From NCBI GenBank assembly GCA_043769645.1, contig JAYVJC010000055.1, positions 1 to 32,305 on the forward strand: DNA of 32,305 nt. Reading direction: 5' to 3'. The position numbers were made by a program, and so were the translations under genes. How positions within the stretch are numbered: the first letter of the stretch is position 1; the number at the start of each line of letters is the position of its first letter. This document shows, in pieces, positions 17,413 to 27,893 of the stretch. The notes beneath the pieces are model-generated. The model was not told the DNA's origin. It worked only from the letters and a program-made list of their open reading frames with translations, and ran no database searches. The stretch comes from JAYUDN01 sp043769645 (GTDB lineage Bacteria; Patescibacteriota; Gracilibacteria; BD1-5; UBA2023).

Positions 17413-19512
17413 TTATTCAGTAACTAATTCTTTCACGACCACACTCACACTTTCTCTTCCATTCCATTCATTGCGATCGAGTTCGACGATGAGAGAGACG
17501 ATATTGCCGGGTTGGAGGAGGTTTGCATAGTCAGGAACTTCCACCCCGCCTCCTTTCGTCGGCACCCCTCAAGAGGGGAATCCCAAAGCTACTTTACGCG
17601 TAGTGTTTTCAAGTGCTCTTTCTCAAGAGGGTTGTATCGTTTTTCATTCTTCATTCTTCATTCTTCATTCTTCATTGGCTTTTCCCCATCCCCACGCGAC
17701 GAGTTTTACTTTTGTATTACTCCCGAGTCGAATCTGGAGGTGCTTCCCTTCCTTTCCAAGAGGGGTGCATTCGAGAATAGTCTGATCCTGGAGGAGGAAA
17801 AGTGGCTTCCGATTCCCGATGCCAAAAGGTCGAAATCGGTCGATGATGGCTATATTTTCGAGGGTGAAATCTGTTTCGGGATCGAGGATACACTCAACTT
17901 CCATCGTCTTTTTTGGGAGATTTTCGATATCGTGGATTTCAGAAAATTTCTGGTACATCATTGATTTGAGTTCATCAATTTTCGAAGTTTCTATAGTAAA
18001 TCCTGCGGCCTGACGATGTCCTCCAAATCGGATAAAATATTCCTTGCATGACTCAAGGAGTTCGATGATACTGCACCACTCAGGAGATCGACAGGAGGCG
18101 ATAGAGAGGGATGAGTTTAGAGTTTTCAGTTTAGAGTTCTCAGTTTCTTCAACAGATACTTCATCACCTTTTCGAGAAGTAAGGGGATGTTTGGAACCAT
18201 TTTTCAGGACGATGGAGGGTTTTCCGTACATTTCGGTAAGTTTTCCAGCGACGAGTCCGATAATTCCATGCTCGAGATCTTCAGCATCATAGAAGAGGAT
18301 AGGTTTCGAAGTATCGACATTCTGGAGAGCCTTTTCGAGGTGATGTTCGGTGGTTCCCTTTCGAGTTTCATTGAGGTGTTCGAGCTCTTCGAAGAATCCA
18401 TCTGTTTTTCACTCTCCCGCCAGGAGCCACTGGAGAGCGGTGATGGGAGTATCCATCCGACCCGCAGCGTTGATGCGAGGACCGATCTGGAATCCGATAA
18501 TATCCGCATCGAGGAATTCTGAAAAGCTTGTACTTCAAGTTCAAATCTTTACATCTTCATTCACTGTATTACCAGATACAATTCACTTCGGTATTTGATT
18601 TTCACTCGAATTACTTCGCTTTTGAGAGTTCCTATTATTGTGATTATTGAGAAACTTCCTGAGTCACTGTGATTTTGATTGACTCATTTGTCTGAGTCCG
18701 AGTGTCGTAATCACTCGGTTTTCTCAGATGATTGGCATACAGTCAGCGACGGTTCCGAGCGATGCGAAGTCGATATATTCTTTTAGTATTTTTTGTACTT
18801 TTCATGATTGAAAAGTGCCAAAGGCTCACGAAGGGTCGACAAACTCACTCTCACTCTGCTGTTGCTCAACTTGTCATTGTTCTCATCTCCCTTCAGACAG
18901 TGTCGCCCCCTCGGACTCCCCATTTCACCTATTTCATCCTTCTATGGCAATAACGAGTGCATGGAGGAGTTTAAATGCGACTCCTGCCCCAGCAAGGTCT
19001 CGAAATGGGTAGAGAGAATCCTTTCGTTTCGGATTCAGAAGGGCGATCACCTCATCAAGTATGACTTCAGGTACCGCATGGTGATCCGTCACTATGACAT
19101 CAATCCCGAGAGATTTCGCATAACGAATCGGTCCGATATCTCGTGTACCACAATCGACCGTGATCACAAGTTTTACATTTTTGGAGGCAAGTTCATCGAA
19201 AAAATAGTCCTTGAGCCCATATCCATCATGAACCCGATGAGGAAGTCGATACGAGACGAGACAGCCGATTTCAGTCAAGTATCGTACCAGTATGGCGGTA
19301 CTCGAAACTCCATCTACATCATAGTCTCAAAAAATGACGATTCTTTCTTTTCTTTCTCGTGCTTCGAGGATTCGCTGAACTGCCTTTTCCATATCAGGCA
19401 TCAGATAGGGATCGTGCAGGTCTTCTATACTACTTTCGAAAAATGAATCATTGGAAATACCCCTATTTTTTTTAAGCGTTTCAAAGAGAAAGTCCATTGA
19501 CTCTTTATACAT
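17413..19512 (-). CDS. recJ: Single-stranded-DNA exonuclease RecJ with low-complexity inserts
   Basis: A 699-residue RecJ, longer than the usual 560-580. Conserved blocks are present: SSIEDLHDPYLMPDMEKAV, IVIFGDYDVDG (62-68, first Gly TGA), VTVDCGTRD, TDHH (142-145), AGAGVAFKL, FASLGTVADCMPI, FQIGPRINAAGRMDTP, GIIGLVAGKL and GGHRQAAGF (497-504), then a C-terminal OB domain with LDRNEWNGRESV. RecJ degrades single-stranded DNA 5' to 3' in recombination and mismatch repair. The extra length comes from four polar inserts: a Glu/Gln/Ser-rich stretch after AGAGVAFKL, an Asn/Ser-rich stretch before IGPRINAAG, a Lys/Ser/Glu-rich one before GGH, and a repeat-derived one in the OB domain. At least 15 TGA codons are used. 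The ATG at 19512 was preferred over GTG at 19521. Confidence 0.92.
17643..17676 (-). repeat. Heptanucleotide tandem repeat within recJ
   Basis: Four perfect copies of TTCATTC (plus-strand reading) and a fifth that matches in six of seven bases. They lie in the region encoding the C-terminal OB domain and produce Asn-Glu-Glu-Gly-rich residues. Seven is not a multiple of three, so gain or loss of one unit would shift the frame. Confidence 0.92.
18113..18150 (-). repeat. Degenerate AGTTTAGAGTT-type repeat within recJ
   Basis: The stretch alternates GAGTTTAGAG and TCAGTTTAGAG words and encodes the ENSKLKTLNSSL insert just before the last DHHA1 motif. Its low-complexity character contrasts with the conserved sequence on both sides. 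Confidence 0.65.
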
Positions 19513-19552
19513 TAAGTGCACTGTATGTCACGTCGTAGTTTGCATATTGTTT

Positions 19553-19580
19553 TTGTTTTCAGTTGTATACTCATTATACT
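19553..19580 (+). promoter_or_regulatory. Candidate promoter for the lipoprotein and glycan cluster
   Basis: TTGTTT (19553-19558) and TATACT (19575-19580) are 16 nt apart, 29 nt before the ATG at 19609, in the divergent gap between recJ and the cluster. It is the best motif upstream of the 12-kb plus-strand run. Prediction by eye only. Confidence 0.4.
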
Positions 19581-19608
19581 TCCAATGTTTAAATGTAAAA
19601 ACCTTTTT

Positions 19609-20046
19609 ATGAAAAAAATATTTGTCCTTCTGTGTATTACGACATTTCTTCTCTCTTCTTGTGGAAGTGATGCGGAGGTAGTAGTTTCTGGACCGAAATG
19701 AAAGGGACCTACCACAGCTGCAAAAGCTCCAATTACCGATAGTGGACCTTCGAATCAAGGTTCTGCAGGGCTTGGCTGAGGAGGATGAGGTGGGGGATGA
19801 GGTAGTCCTACAAAGAAACCTGAAGGAAAACAGGTAACGAACTACAAACTTCACAATAAAATAGATGACTGCTATACTTCTATCAATAATAAGACGTATA
19901 ATATCACTGACATCATCCCAAAATTTCCTGATCTCAATGATCAACTCTTAAGTATGTGTGGAGAGGAAACAACCGTATTTTATAATACAAAACTTAACTC
20001 AAATGCAGAACTCGTGAGTGCTATCGAATCTTCAGAAGTTCAATAA
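19609..20046 (+). CDS. Lipoprotein with a cytochrome-b5-like domain lacking heme ligands
   Basis: A 145-residue lipoprotein: signal FVLLCITTFLLSSCGS with a lipobox Cys, a Gly/Ser/Pro linker holding a run of eight glycines spelled with TGA, GGA, GGT and GGG, and a C-terminal domain KIDDCYTSINNKTYNITDII followed by PKFPDLNDQLLSMCGEETTV. The D-C-[YW]-x-x-I-x-x-K-x-Y-[ND]-[IV]-T pattern and a later C-G-x-[ED] resemble secreted cytochrome b5 domains with a disulfide. However, the heme motif HPGG is replaced by FPDL, and no second His follows the Phe-Tyr-Asn near the end, so heme binding looks lost. The fold assignment is by pattern and needs a profile search. It precedes DUF2304 by 13 nt. Confidence 0.72.
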
Positions 20047-20059
20047 CGCATACTCTTCT

Positions 20060-20407
20060 ATGACGTTGCTTGAAGTTTTTTTCATCATCTCAGGGGCAAT
20101 CATTCTTGTTCTTGGGTTTGATATTGCAAAAAGACAAAAATTTAATGCACTCCACTTCCTCGTATTTATTGCTATAGGAGTTCTCCTTCTTATACTGAGC
20201 TTCTATCCTCACCTACTTGATATCTTCTGAAAAATTATCTGAATCCAGCGCTGAGCTGATGCACTGGTCTATGCGGGTATTATATTTTTGACGTATTTTT
20301 CTCTTTTACTTCTCCAAAAAGTTGAATCCCATAGAGAACAGATTACGAGCCTAATCCGAGAAATGGCTCTTCTCCGAAACGATTATGAGCAAAATACTAA
20401 AAAATAA
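20060..20407 (+). CDS. DUF2304 membrane protein
   Basis: A 115-residue membrane protein with three hydrophobic segments (about 5-19, 31-48, 68-86). GIQRGADALVYAGIIFL before the third segment and ITSLIREMALLRNDYE at the C-terminus are the DUF2304 signature. DUF2304 genes commonly sit next to GT2 glycosyltransferases of the dolichol-phosphate-sugar synthase type and are thought to support transfer or anchoring of lipid-linked sugars. That arrangement is found here: the stop lies inside the next GT2 gene (23-nt overlap), so translational coupling is likely. Three TGA codons cluster between the second and third segments. Confidence 0.86.
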
Positions 20408-21104
20408 TATCGTTTTTCTCATACGAAGTTATAATGAAGCTACCCGGATTACTTCCGTTATAAAAGGTATCTTTGATGCTTGATTTACTGAAATACTCAT
20501 AATCGATGATGGCTCTACTGATGGAACTCGAGAAGTACTTCAGTCATATCCAGAACAATCATTTATATATTTGAGACATTTTATGAATCGAGGGGGTTGA
20601 GCCGCTATGGCAACGGGTTTTGAGTATATTCGTCGACATGCACCTGAAAAAGGCTGGAAGTATATCGTTACATTTGACGCTGATGATCAGCACAGCATCA
20701 AAGATATGCCGAAATTTTTGGAAAAATTTGAACAAAATCCGACTCTTGATATTGTCTTTGGTTCTCGATTCATCTCAAAAACAGATTCTAATGTTCCATT
20801 CATACGATCCTTAGTTCTTTGGTGAGGGAAAATATTTACCTCTCTCATTTCCGGAATTCATCTTACCGATGCACACAATGGATATCGCATGTTTCGAGTA
20901 GAAATACTCACAAAGATTCATCTGACTATGGATGGTATGGAGTATGCGAGTGAGTTTCTTGATCAAGTGAAGTCTAGTGGGTGTAGATTTAGTGAGGTTC
21001 CTGTCAATATACGCTATGATGCCTATACGATAGCGAAAGGACAGCGATTTGGAGGAGCATTCAGAGTCGCGACAAAGATGATTTGGCGTAAATTTTTTAG
21101 ATAA
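20385..21104 (+). CDS. Family 2 glycosyltransferase (polyprenyl-phosphate sugar synthase type)
   Basis: A 239-residue GT2. The nucleotide-binding start is VFLIRSYNEATRITSVI, followed by ILIIDDGSTDGT and the metal-binding FDADDQH (Asp98 to Asp101). DAHNGYRMFRVEIL and the C-terminal VNIRYDAYTIAKGQR agree with the DPM1/GtrB-like group that charges polyprenyl phosphate with a sugar. It lacks C-terminal membrane helices; the overlapping DUF2304 protein may provide the membrane part. TGA encodes several glycines, including one in NRGGGAAMATGF. The start overlaps the previous gene by 23 nt and the gene ends 5 nt before galE. Confidence 0.9.
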
Positions 21105-21109
21105 CTGTT

Positions 21110-22111
21110 ATGCAAAAAAAATGTATTCTCATCACCGGGGGAACTGGATATATCGGATCCCATGCTGTGGTTGCTTTTGAACAAGCAGGATATACAACAG
21201 TCATTGTTGATAACCTAGTTAATAGCTCTATAACCACTCTTTCTGGAATAGAAAAGATCCTCGGATACTGCCCTGATTTCTTTGAATCTGATATTCGCGA
21301 TAGTCCTTGACTTGAGAGGATGTTTCAGAAATATGAGTTTGATGGCGTGATTCACTTTGCAGGACTCAAAGCCGTGGGAGAGAGCTGTCAAAATATAGGG
21401 CTCTACCATGATAATAATATCAGAGGAAGTATGATACTATTTGAAACTATGGAAAAGTTTGGAGTAAAAAAAATAGTCTTTTCCTCATCAGCTACCGTCT
21501 ATAGATCTGATAACCCTGTACCATTTTCAGAAGAAATGCCAACAGGGACTACGAATCCGTATGGAACGACGAAGCTCGTTATCGAAAAATTACTTGAAGA
21601 TTATGTAGAGAATGCGAACTGGTCAGCCACGAGCCTTCGTTATTTTAATCCTATTGGTGCTCATATTTCGTGATATATCGGAGAAGTACCTCGAGGAACT
21701 CCGAATAATCTCCTTCCCTATGTTCTAGAAGTTGCCCTCTGAAAACGAGAAACGGTATATATATATGGAAATGATTACGAAACGCCCGATGGTACTGGGG
21801 TACGTGACTACATCGATATCAATGATCTCATCGATGCTCATCTCCTCAGCTATGAAAAACTTTTCCCGGGATATAGCTTCTACAATGTGGGTACGGGAAA
21901 AGGAACAAGCGTACTTGAGATGATTGAGAAAGTAGAACAGGTTTCTGAGAAACAGGTTTCCTATAGCTTTTCACCACGGCGTTCCTGAGATCTAGCATGT
22001 GTATTTGCGGATGTCAGAAAGATTCAAATAGAAATGAACTGGAGCGCCCAAAGAAACGCCACTGAATCTATAAAAGCAGCTTGGAATTTTATAAAAAATA
22101 GAGTTGAATAA
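21110..22111 (+). CDS. galE: UDP-glucose 4-epimerase
   Basis: A 333-residue SDR epimerase. The NAD-binding motif is GGTGYIGSHAV near the N-terminus. The catalytic set is SSSATVY and Tyr151-Gly-Thr-Thr-Lys155. LRYFNPIGAHISGYIGE, RDYIDINDLIDAH and a C-terminal SPRRSGDLACVFAD motif are all typical of GalE. The enzyme interconverts UDP-Glc and UDP-Gal (or their N-acetyl forms) and would supply galactose-type donors for the glycan made by this cluster. Four TGA codons are read as Gly, including ISGYIGE and RRSGD. The usual YGDPNSVP loop reads YRSDNPVP here. Length is normal. Substrate preference cannot be judged. Confidence 0.93.
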
Positions 22112-22152
22112 GATTTTATTTTTCATAGAATCAAGCTCTTGATAAAAAGTAT

Positions 22153-23250
22153 ATGAAAAAAGCACTTATAACGGGTATTACCTGACAGGATGGGGCTTAT
22201 CTTGCTGAACTTCTTCTTGATAAAGGATATGAGGTACATGGGATAAAACGAAGAGCCTCTCTGATAAATACCAGTCGAGTAGATCATCTCTACCAAGATA
22301 GCCATGCAACCGGAAATCGATTCTATCTTCACTATGGTGATATGAGCGATTCCGCAAATCTCATCAAGCTTGTTGCGGATATAGAGCCCGATGAGATTTA
22401 CAATCTCGCAGCACAATCACATGTAAAGGTGAGTTTCGATATGCCCGAATATACAGCGAATGTAGATGGTATAGGTACCCTTAGGCTCTTGGAAGCCATA
22501 CGGGTGAATAAGCTAGAAAAAAAAACTCGATTTTATCAAGCATCAACTTCTGAGATGTTTGGGGGAGTAGGATTCAATATGCCAGAAACAGGATATACAG
22601 AAGAGTCTTCATTTTATCCACGTAGCCCGTATGGAGCTGCCAAAATGTATGCCTACTGGATTACTATAAACTATCGTGAGAGTTATGGTATATTTGCGAG
22701 TAATGGTATCCTCTTCAATCATGAATCTCCGATTCGTGGCGAGACTTTTGTCACTCGTAAAATCACTCGCGCTGTAGCTCGAATACACCTCTGACTTGAA
22801 AATACACTCTACATTGGAAATCTGGATGCGAAGCGTGACTGGTGACATGCAAAGGACTATGTCAATGGTATGTGGCTCATGCTTCAGAATGATACGGCTG
22901 AGGACTTTGTCTTAGCAACTGGAGAGACCTATACTGTTCGACAATTCATCGAGTGGGCGTTCTGAGAAGTGGGTATACAAATCGAATGGAAAGGCTATGG
23001 AGCAGATGAAAAGGGGTATAATGTGCAGTCAGGTATATGTATTGTAGCGGTCGATCCACGATACTTTCGTCCTGCAGAGGTGGATCTTCTCCTCGGGAAT
23101 CCAGGAAAAGCCGAGAAAATACTATGATGGAAACGTGAGTATACTATCGCACAAATGGTTGCCGAGATGGTAAAGTCAGATATAGAAATATTTCGAAAAG
23201 AAGAAATACTCAAGAAACATGGATACGAAATACTCGCTCAATATGAATAA
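22153..23250 (+). CDS. gmd: GDP-mannose 4,6-dehydratase
   Basis: A 365-residue protein that matches Gmd along its length: TGITGQDGAYLAELLL (7-22), GIKRRASLINTSRVDHLY, YNLAAQSHVKVSFDMPEYTA, STSEMFG (131-137), catalytic Tyr160 and Lys164 in SPYGAAKMYAYW, NHESPIRGETFVTRKI and DAKRDWGHAKDYV. It converts GDP-D-mannose to GDP-4-keto-6-deoxy-D-mannose, the first step to GDP-L-fucose and related 6-deoxyhexoses. Five TGA codons are read as Gly; one is Gly11 of the invariant Rossmann motif. The GDP-fucose synthase gene overlaps its 3' end by 8 nt, the usual paired order. Confidence 0.96.
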
Positions 23251-24193
23251 AGAGTCAAAAATCTACATCGCAGGACATCGAGGCCTCGTTGGATCGGCCC
23301 TTGTCAGAAATCTTGAAAAAGAGGGACATACCAAACTGGTTTTTCGAACGCATAGCGAACTCGATCTCACGGATCAACTTGCAGTTGAAGTATTTTTTCG
23401 ATCAGAAAAACCAGAATACGTTTTTCTCGCTGCAGCGAAAGTATGAGGGATCGGTGCCAATAGCTCTTTTCCCGTAGATTTTCTCCTTGCTAATTTGAAA
23501 ATACAAAATAATATCATCGAATCAGCGTATAAAAATGGCGTAAAGAAGCTTCTCTTTCTCGGATCTAGCTGCATCTATCCGAAAATGGCACCACAACCAA
23601 TTCATGAAGATTCACTTTTAACTGGTATACTTGAGCCTACGAATGAACCCTATGCTATCGCAAAGATCGCAGGAATTAAACTTTGTCAGAGCTATAATCG
23701 TCAGTATGGAACTGAATTCATCGCTTGTATGCCGACGAATCTTTATGGTCCGAATGATAACTTTGATCTTGAAAATTCACATGTTATGCCTGCGATGATT
23801 CGGAAGTTCCATGAGGCGAAAGTGAATAATCTACCTATAGTAACCCTTTGGGGAGATGGTTCTCCGTTTCGGGAATTTCTCTATGTAGATGATATGGCGG
23901 ATGCCTGTATCCATCTCATGAAACACTTTTCTCCAACAAAAGAACAAAATGAGAGAGGAGAAATATTTTTCAATGTTGGTACTGGTGATGATCTTTCTAT
24001 AAAGGATCTTGCACATCTTATACAGAAAACTATCTGATATGATGGCGAAATCTTATGGGATACATCTCGTCCGAATGGAACTCCTCGAAAACTCCTCGAT
24101 GTGAGTCGTATACAAGCGATCGGGTGGAACTATAAAATAGAAATAGAAGACGGAGTTAAAATGGTATATGAATGGTTTTTAAGAAGTAATTAA
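23243..24193 (+). CDS. fcl: GDP-L-fucose synthase
   Basis: A 316-residue SDR epimerase/reductase with IYIAGHRGLVGSALVRNL, FLAAAKVGGIGANSSFPVDF (first Gly of the pair by TGA), LGSSCIYPKMAPQPI, catalytic Tyr137 and Lys141 in EPYAIAKIAGIKLC, and PTNLYGPNDNFDLENSHVMP. These are diagnostic of Fcl/WcaG, the NADPH-dependent 3,5-epimerase-4-reductase that makes GDP-L-fucose from the Gmd product. The catalytic Tyr and Lys positions agree with E. coli Fcl. The ATG at 23243 overlaps gmd by 8 nt and gives the family's usual N-terminus. GDP-L-fucose is the donor for the GT11 enzyme encoded 6 kb downstream. Confidence 0.96.
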
Positions 24194-24199
24194 TTTTAT

Positions 24200-25087
24200 A
24201 TGAAAGTTTATTGTCCTGACTGTCAATCTTGAGAATGTACATCTATTTGAAAAATTCAACCAGATCAATTATTTGCTGGAAAAATGGTATCAGTTATATT
24301 TCAAGAGACTTTACTTTATACTTGCGAATCATGTCATCTACGATTTAAATATCCAAGAATGGATGTTGAGTTCTATAACACGTTATATAACAACGAATCC
24401 GCGGAAACTTGGAATCAATTACCTCAAAGATATGATCAATGTGAAGTTTTGAATTATTTAAATACTCTAGATACAAAGTTTATACTAGACTATGGTTGTT
24501 ATACGTGATGATTTTTGAGTAAGATCAATAAAGGTCATATTTTGTTTGGAATTGAGGTTAATAAAAAAGCGGCTGATATTGCCCATGAGACCAGTGGTGC
24601 CTCCATATTCCCAAATATAGAAAGTTTACCGAAAAATCAGTTATTTGATGTTATTGTTAGTATGGATGTAATAGAACATATGACGTCACCGAAATCATTT
24701 TTACAAAATCTCCTCGAACTGACTCAGCCTCACTGAGAAATAATTATTTCTACAGGAGATGCTGAGAATTTTTTATGGAAATTGCATCGTTCAAATTGGT
24801 GGTATCCGAGTTTTAATGAGCATATCTCATTTATCTCAGAATCTTGGCTTAGGCACTATTCGACTATTCTTAATTTTGAAATAGTTCATTTGGAAAAATA
24901 TAGCTATGAAAAACAAAGTATCACCTCCTATCTGAAATATATCATTCGTATTCTCTTAATACAATCGAGATTGAGTGAAAAATTTATCCAAAAATTTCTC
25001 TTTTATGATTTTAAAAAAAACTATATTTGACTCGGTGTTTCTAATGATCATATCCTCTTAAGAATTCGTAAAAAAGCTCCGAATTAA
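24200..25087 (+). CDS. Class I SAM methyltransferase with N-terminal zinc ribbon
   Basis: A 295-residue protein. Two Cys pairs (CPDC at 5-8; CESC at about 51-54) suggest an N-terminal zinc ribbon. The SAM-binding motif is FILDYGCYTGGFLSKI with two TGA glycines, followed by the acidic ILFGIEVN and the post-I motif VSMDVIEHM. This layout (zinc ribbon, methyltransf_23-like domain) is common among sugar and nucleotide-sugar methyltransferases in polysaccharide clusters. The acceptor is unknown. The codon use differs from its neighbours: Leu is mostly TTA and AT content is higher, which suggests a separate origin. It lies 6 nt after fcl and 8 nt before a GT2 gene. Confidence 0.85.
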
Positions 25088-25095
25088 TTTATCCT

Positions 25096-25896
25096 ATGTC
25101 AATGATTACAAAACAATATAAAATCTCCGTTATTATCCCAAATTATAATTGAGAAAAATATCTGGAATGATGTCTCGAAAGCATCCTTGCCCAGAACTAT
25201 GAAGACTATGAGATTATTATTATCGATGGAAAATCGAATGACAACTCTCATGCCATCATAGAAAAGTATCTTCTTATTTCTGGGAAAATTCGATGGCTCC
25301 ATGTCAGTGATACAGGAATATCTCATGCCTTTAATCTTGGTATTCAGGAGGCTAGCGGTGACTTCCTTTTGCTCCTCTGAAATGATGATTATCTCTATCC
25401 AGGAATATTTCGTAAACTGGACTGATTTCTCTCGGCGATCGATGGATACGGAGATGTCGATATATCCTCCGTTCATCTCTTTTGTGATTCAATCAATTAC
25501 TGGGCTCCGGAAAAGAAATACCTCAAACGAACCCCTCAATCTGACATTCTCAATAAAGATAATCTGATACGATTTGGAAATATGTGCTGATTTCAGAATA
25601 TCTATATCAATAAAACTTGGTTTGAGCACTATAGAATCAATGAAAAGAATAAATATTCGATGGACTATGAATCATATTTCGCTATGCTTGAAATGAATCA
25701 AACATTTATTCATTTTCCAGAAATAAATAGCATTAATCATCTCTGAGACAATACAACTTGTAAATATTGGTACCAGAGTCAAAAAGAAGCGAATGGAATT
25801 GCTCTTCAAAATGCTACAAAACCAATACATTTTTTTTCTATATTCATTCGTTTTTTGACTCGAGAACTTCTCAGTCTAATAAAAGTAAAAAATTAA
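25096..25896 (+). CDS. Family 2 glycosyltransferase
   Basis: A 266-residue GT2. ISVIIPNYNGEKYLEGCLES starts the GT-A fold, with both Gly codons TGA. IIIIDGKSNDNSHAIIEKY and LLLGNDDYLYPGIF (Asn96-Asp97-Asp98 as the metal-binding motif) follow. In its group, which resembles colanic-acid WcaA/WcaE-type enzymes, IIIDG-x-SNDNS is usual. The donor and acceptor are unknown. The C-terminal part MDYESYFAMLEM is a typical GT2 acceptor-side motif. There is no membrane helix, except that the last 25 residues are hydrophobic and basic and may bind the membrane. Eight nt separate it from the methyltransferase gene and 6 nt from the next. Confidence 0.9.
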
Positions 25897-25902
25897 TACC
25901 TT

Positions 25903-26880
25903 ATGAAACGCTTTACCTTTACATTATGGGATGATATATGGCATATTATATTTGAGCCACTACTCCGCCACTCGAAGGTATTTCGGACCGCAATAGTCTA
26001 CTACAGTTACTACCGACGTAAGTATAGTGTACAGCCAGTCCCACTATCGATTCTCATCAATAAAGAAGGACATACTAATTATAATATCTCCCCAGATTGG
26101 TTTACAGAGGAAAAGAAACTTTGAATTTCTGGTATCGCTCGTCTAAAGAATTCTATAGATTTTCTCGAAGTTGTAGTCGAGGCATTTCTTCCATTTCTAG
26201 ATGAAATTATTCTCGTCGCAGAACAGGCAAGTGATGGAACAAATGAGCTCTGCGAATCTCTCGCGAAAAAATACCCTGATAAGGTGAAATACTTTCTCTA
26301 CGAACATGAAGTACGATTTCGCAGCTATGATGGTGCTGATCAGCCTACTACTGAGAGTATTCATTCATTTGCATATTTTACCAACTGGGCATTTTCTAGA
26401 AGTACATACCAGTATGTAATGCGCCTGGATGACGATATATTACCCGTTCCGGAAACTTGGACAAAGATGCGGAAATATATCCTTGAAAAGACGCCACATG
26501 AGTATCTTCTCTACTATGGCATAAATATTTATAGAAAAGGAAATCAAGTCGGGATTATGAAAAAACTTCCTCGCGGTGGAACTTGGTGAGATAACGGTAT
26601 CTATCCTGTGAGTGAATATTCTTACTTTACTCAAATTGTCGGAAGTACTGAGGCATTTCATCTAAACCTCAAATACCGACCATTCGAGCTCGGATATCTC
26701 CACCTAAAAAATCTCAAAAAGTGATTCTGAACTGCTAACTATGCTGATAGTGAAGGTTGAGAATATTATAAGAATCTATCCTCCTCTTCTGATTTAGACG
26801 AGTTTCATAAGTATGTGAATTTTCCACCATCTCGTATCTATGAGATTCTCCTTGATAATAAAATAATATGAACACACTAA
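25903..26880 (+). CDS. GT-A fold glycosyltransferase (family 2-like)
   Basis: A 325-residue protein. A helical N-terminus of about 75 residues precedes ISGIARLKNSIDFLE, the start of a GT-A domain. LPFLDEIILVAEQASDGTNE and the metal-binding motif VMRLDDDILPVPETW (Asp176 to Asp178) follow. The C-terminal part contains FHLNLKYRPFELGYLHLKN. The DDD motif and the SDGT word support GT2 relatives, but the first strand is less typical than in the neighbours. Six TGA codons are used, and the last (ATA-TGA-ACA) gives a C-terminal Gly-Thr-His before TAA; the next gene begins inside this end (13-nt overlap). Confidence 0.82.
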
Positions 26881-27887
26881 AATACTTTATTCTCCGCTCG
26901 ATACAAACCTGGAAAGAACATGGTTTTTCTTACTTTGCTCGGGTGGTATTCGCAAAAATATTCGGGAAAAATCTTGAATTTATCAATTTTTTGTTTCGGA
27001 ATGGGAACTACTTGTTTCGCTGAAGCGATATAGGATTTGCGATGATACGCAATACATATGAATATATGCAACAGCCGGACTTTCAGGATAAGTATAAAGC
27101 GCTTATTGATTGACTTGATACAGAAAGCAAGAATACAGTTGATCTCTTCATCAAACATATCAAGCTTTTTTATCACAATAATATTGTTCATGAAGATGAA
27201 GTATTTACCGACCGTGAGAAACTTCTTCAAAAGAAATCATTCGAATTCATGGGAAGGACCGGGATTCTCCATCCGACTGGTTATGGTATATTTGAGGATC
27301 CGAAAATACTGAAACAGATAGGAGATGGATCCGTTTTCGATGTCGGAGCTTCTGACGGGGTTGAGTCCATGATGTTTGCGAAATTACTTCCTTTATTACC
27401 TAAGAGAAAAATCTATTCCTTTGAACCGAGTTTGTATAATTTTGGTCGACTCCAGAAAAATATCGAGAACTCTCCCTATCATACTCAGATTATTCCTGAA
27501 TCTATAGCATTGGGAGAAAAAGATGGAGAGATGAAAATCTATGGTTCCGGAGGTGCCGAAGTAAGCTTCATCAAACTTTCTGATTATACTATACCTTCTG
27601 AAACTGTACGGGTTATGCGGATAGATTCCTTTACCCTTCAAGAGAAAATAGAGAGGGTTGGGCTCATAAAATGGGATATAGAGTGAGCTGAGATAGAGAG
27701 TATTCTTTGAGGGAAAGAAACTATTTCTCGTGATAAACCAGTACTTATTGTGAGCATCTATCACAATGGAAAAGAATTTTTTGAGACAAAAACACTCATC
27801 GAATCCTGGAATCTCGGATATCGATTTCGAGTATACTCATCCGAGCCTGGAGGCACATGGGTAGGAATTGTACTTATTTGTTACTAA
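26868..27887 (+). CDS. FkbM family methyltransferase
   Basis: A 339-residue protein. The first 125 residues are helical without a known domain. The FkbM SAM-dependent domain starts at GSVFDVGASDGVESMMFAKL (about 156-175), continues with IYSFEPSLYNFGRLQKNI and ends with VGLIKWDIEGAEIESILGGK, the diagnostic FkbM block, in which the Gly of DIEGAE and one of the pair in ILGG are TGA. FkbM proteins O-methylate sugars and polyketides; in polysaccharide clusters they often methylate a terminal sugar. The ATG lies within the previous gene, so coupled translation is likely. Confidence 0.9.
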
Positions 27888-27893
27888 TATTTT

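Noticed and set aside
17643..17676. CRISPR-like array
   Set aside because: The units are 7 bp, contiguous and coding; there are no spacers.
18808..19446. 212-codon plus-strand frame
   Set aside because: It lies antisense to RecJ catalytic motifs (DYDVDG, DHH region) and shows no domain.
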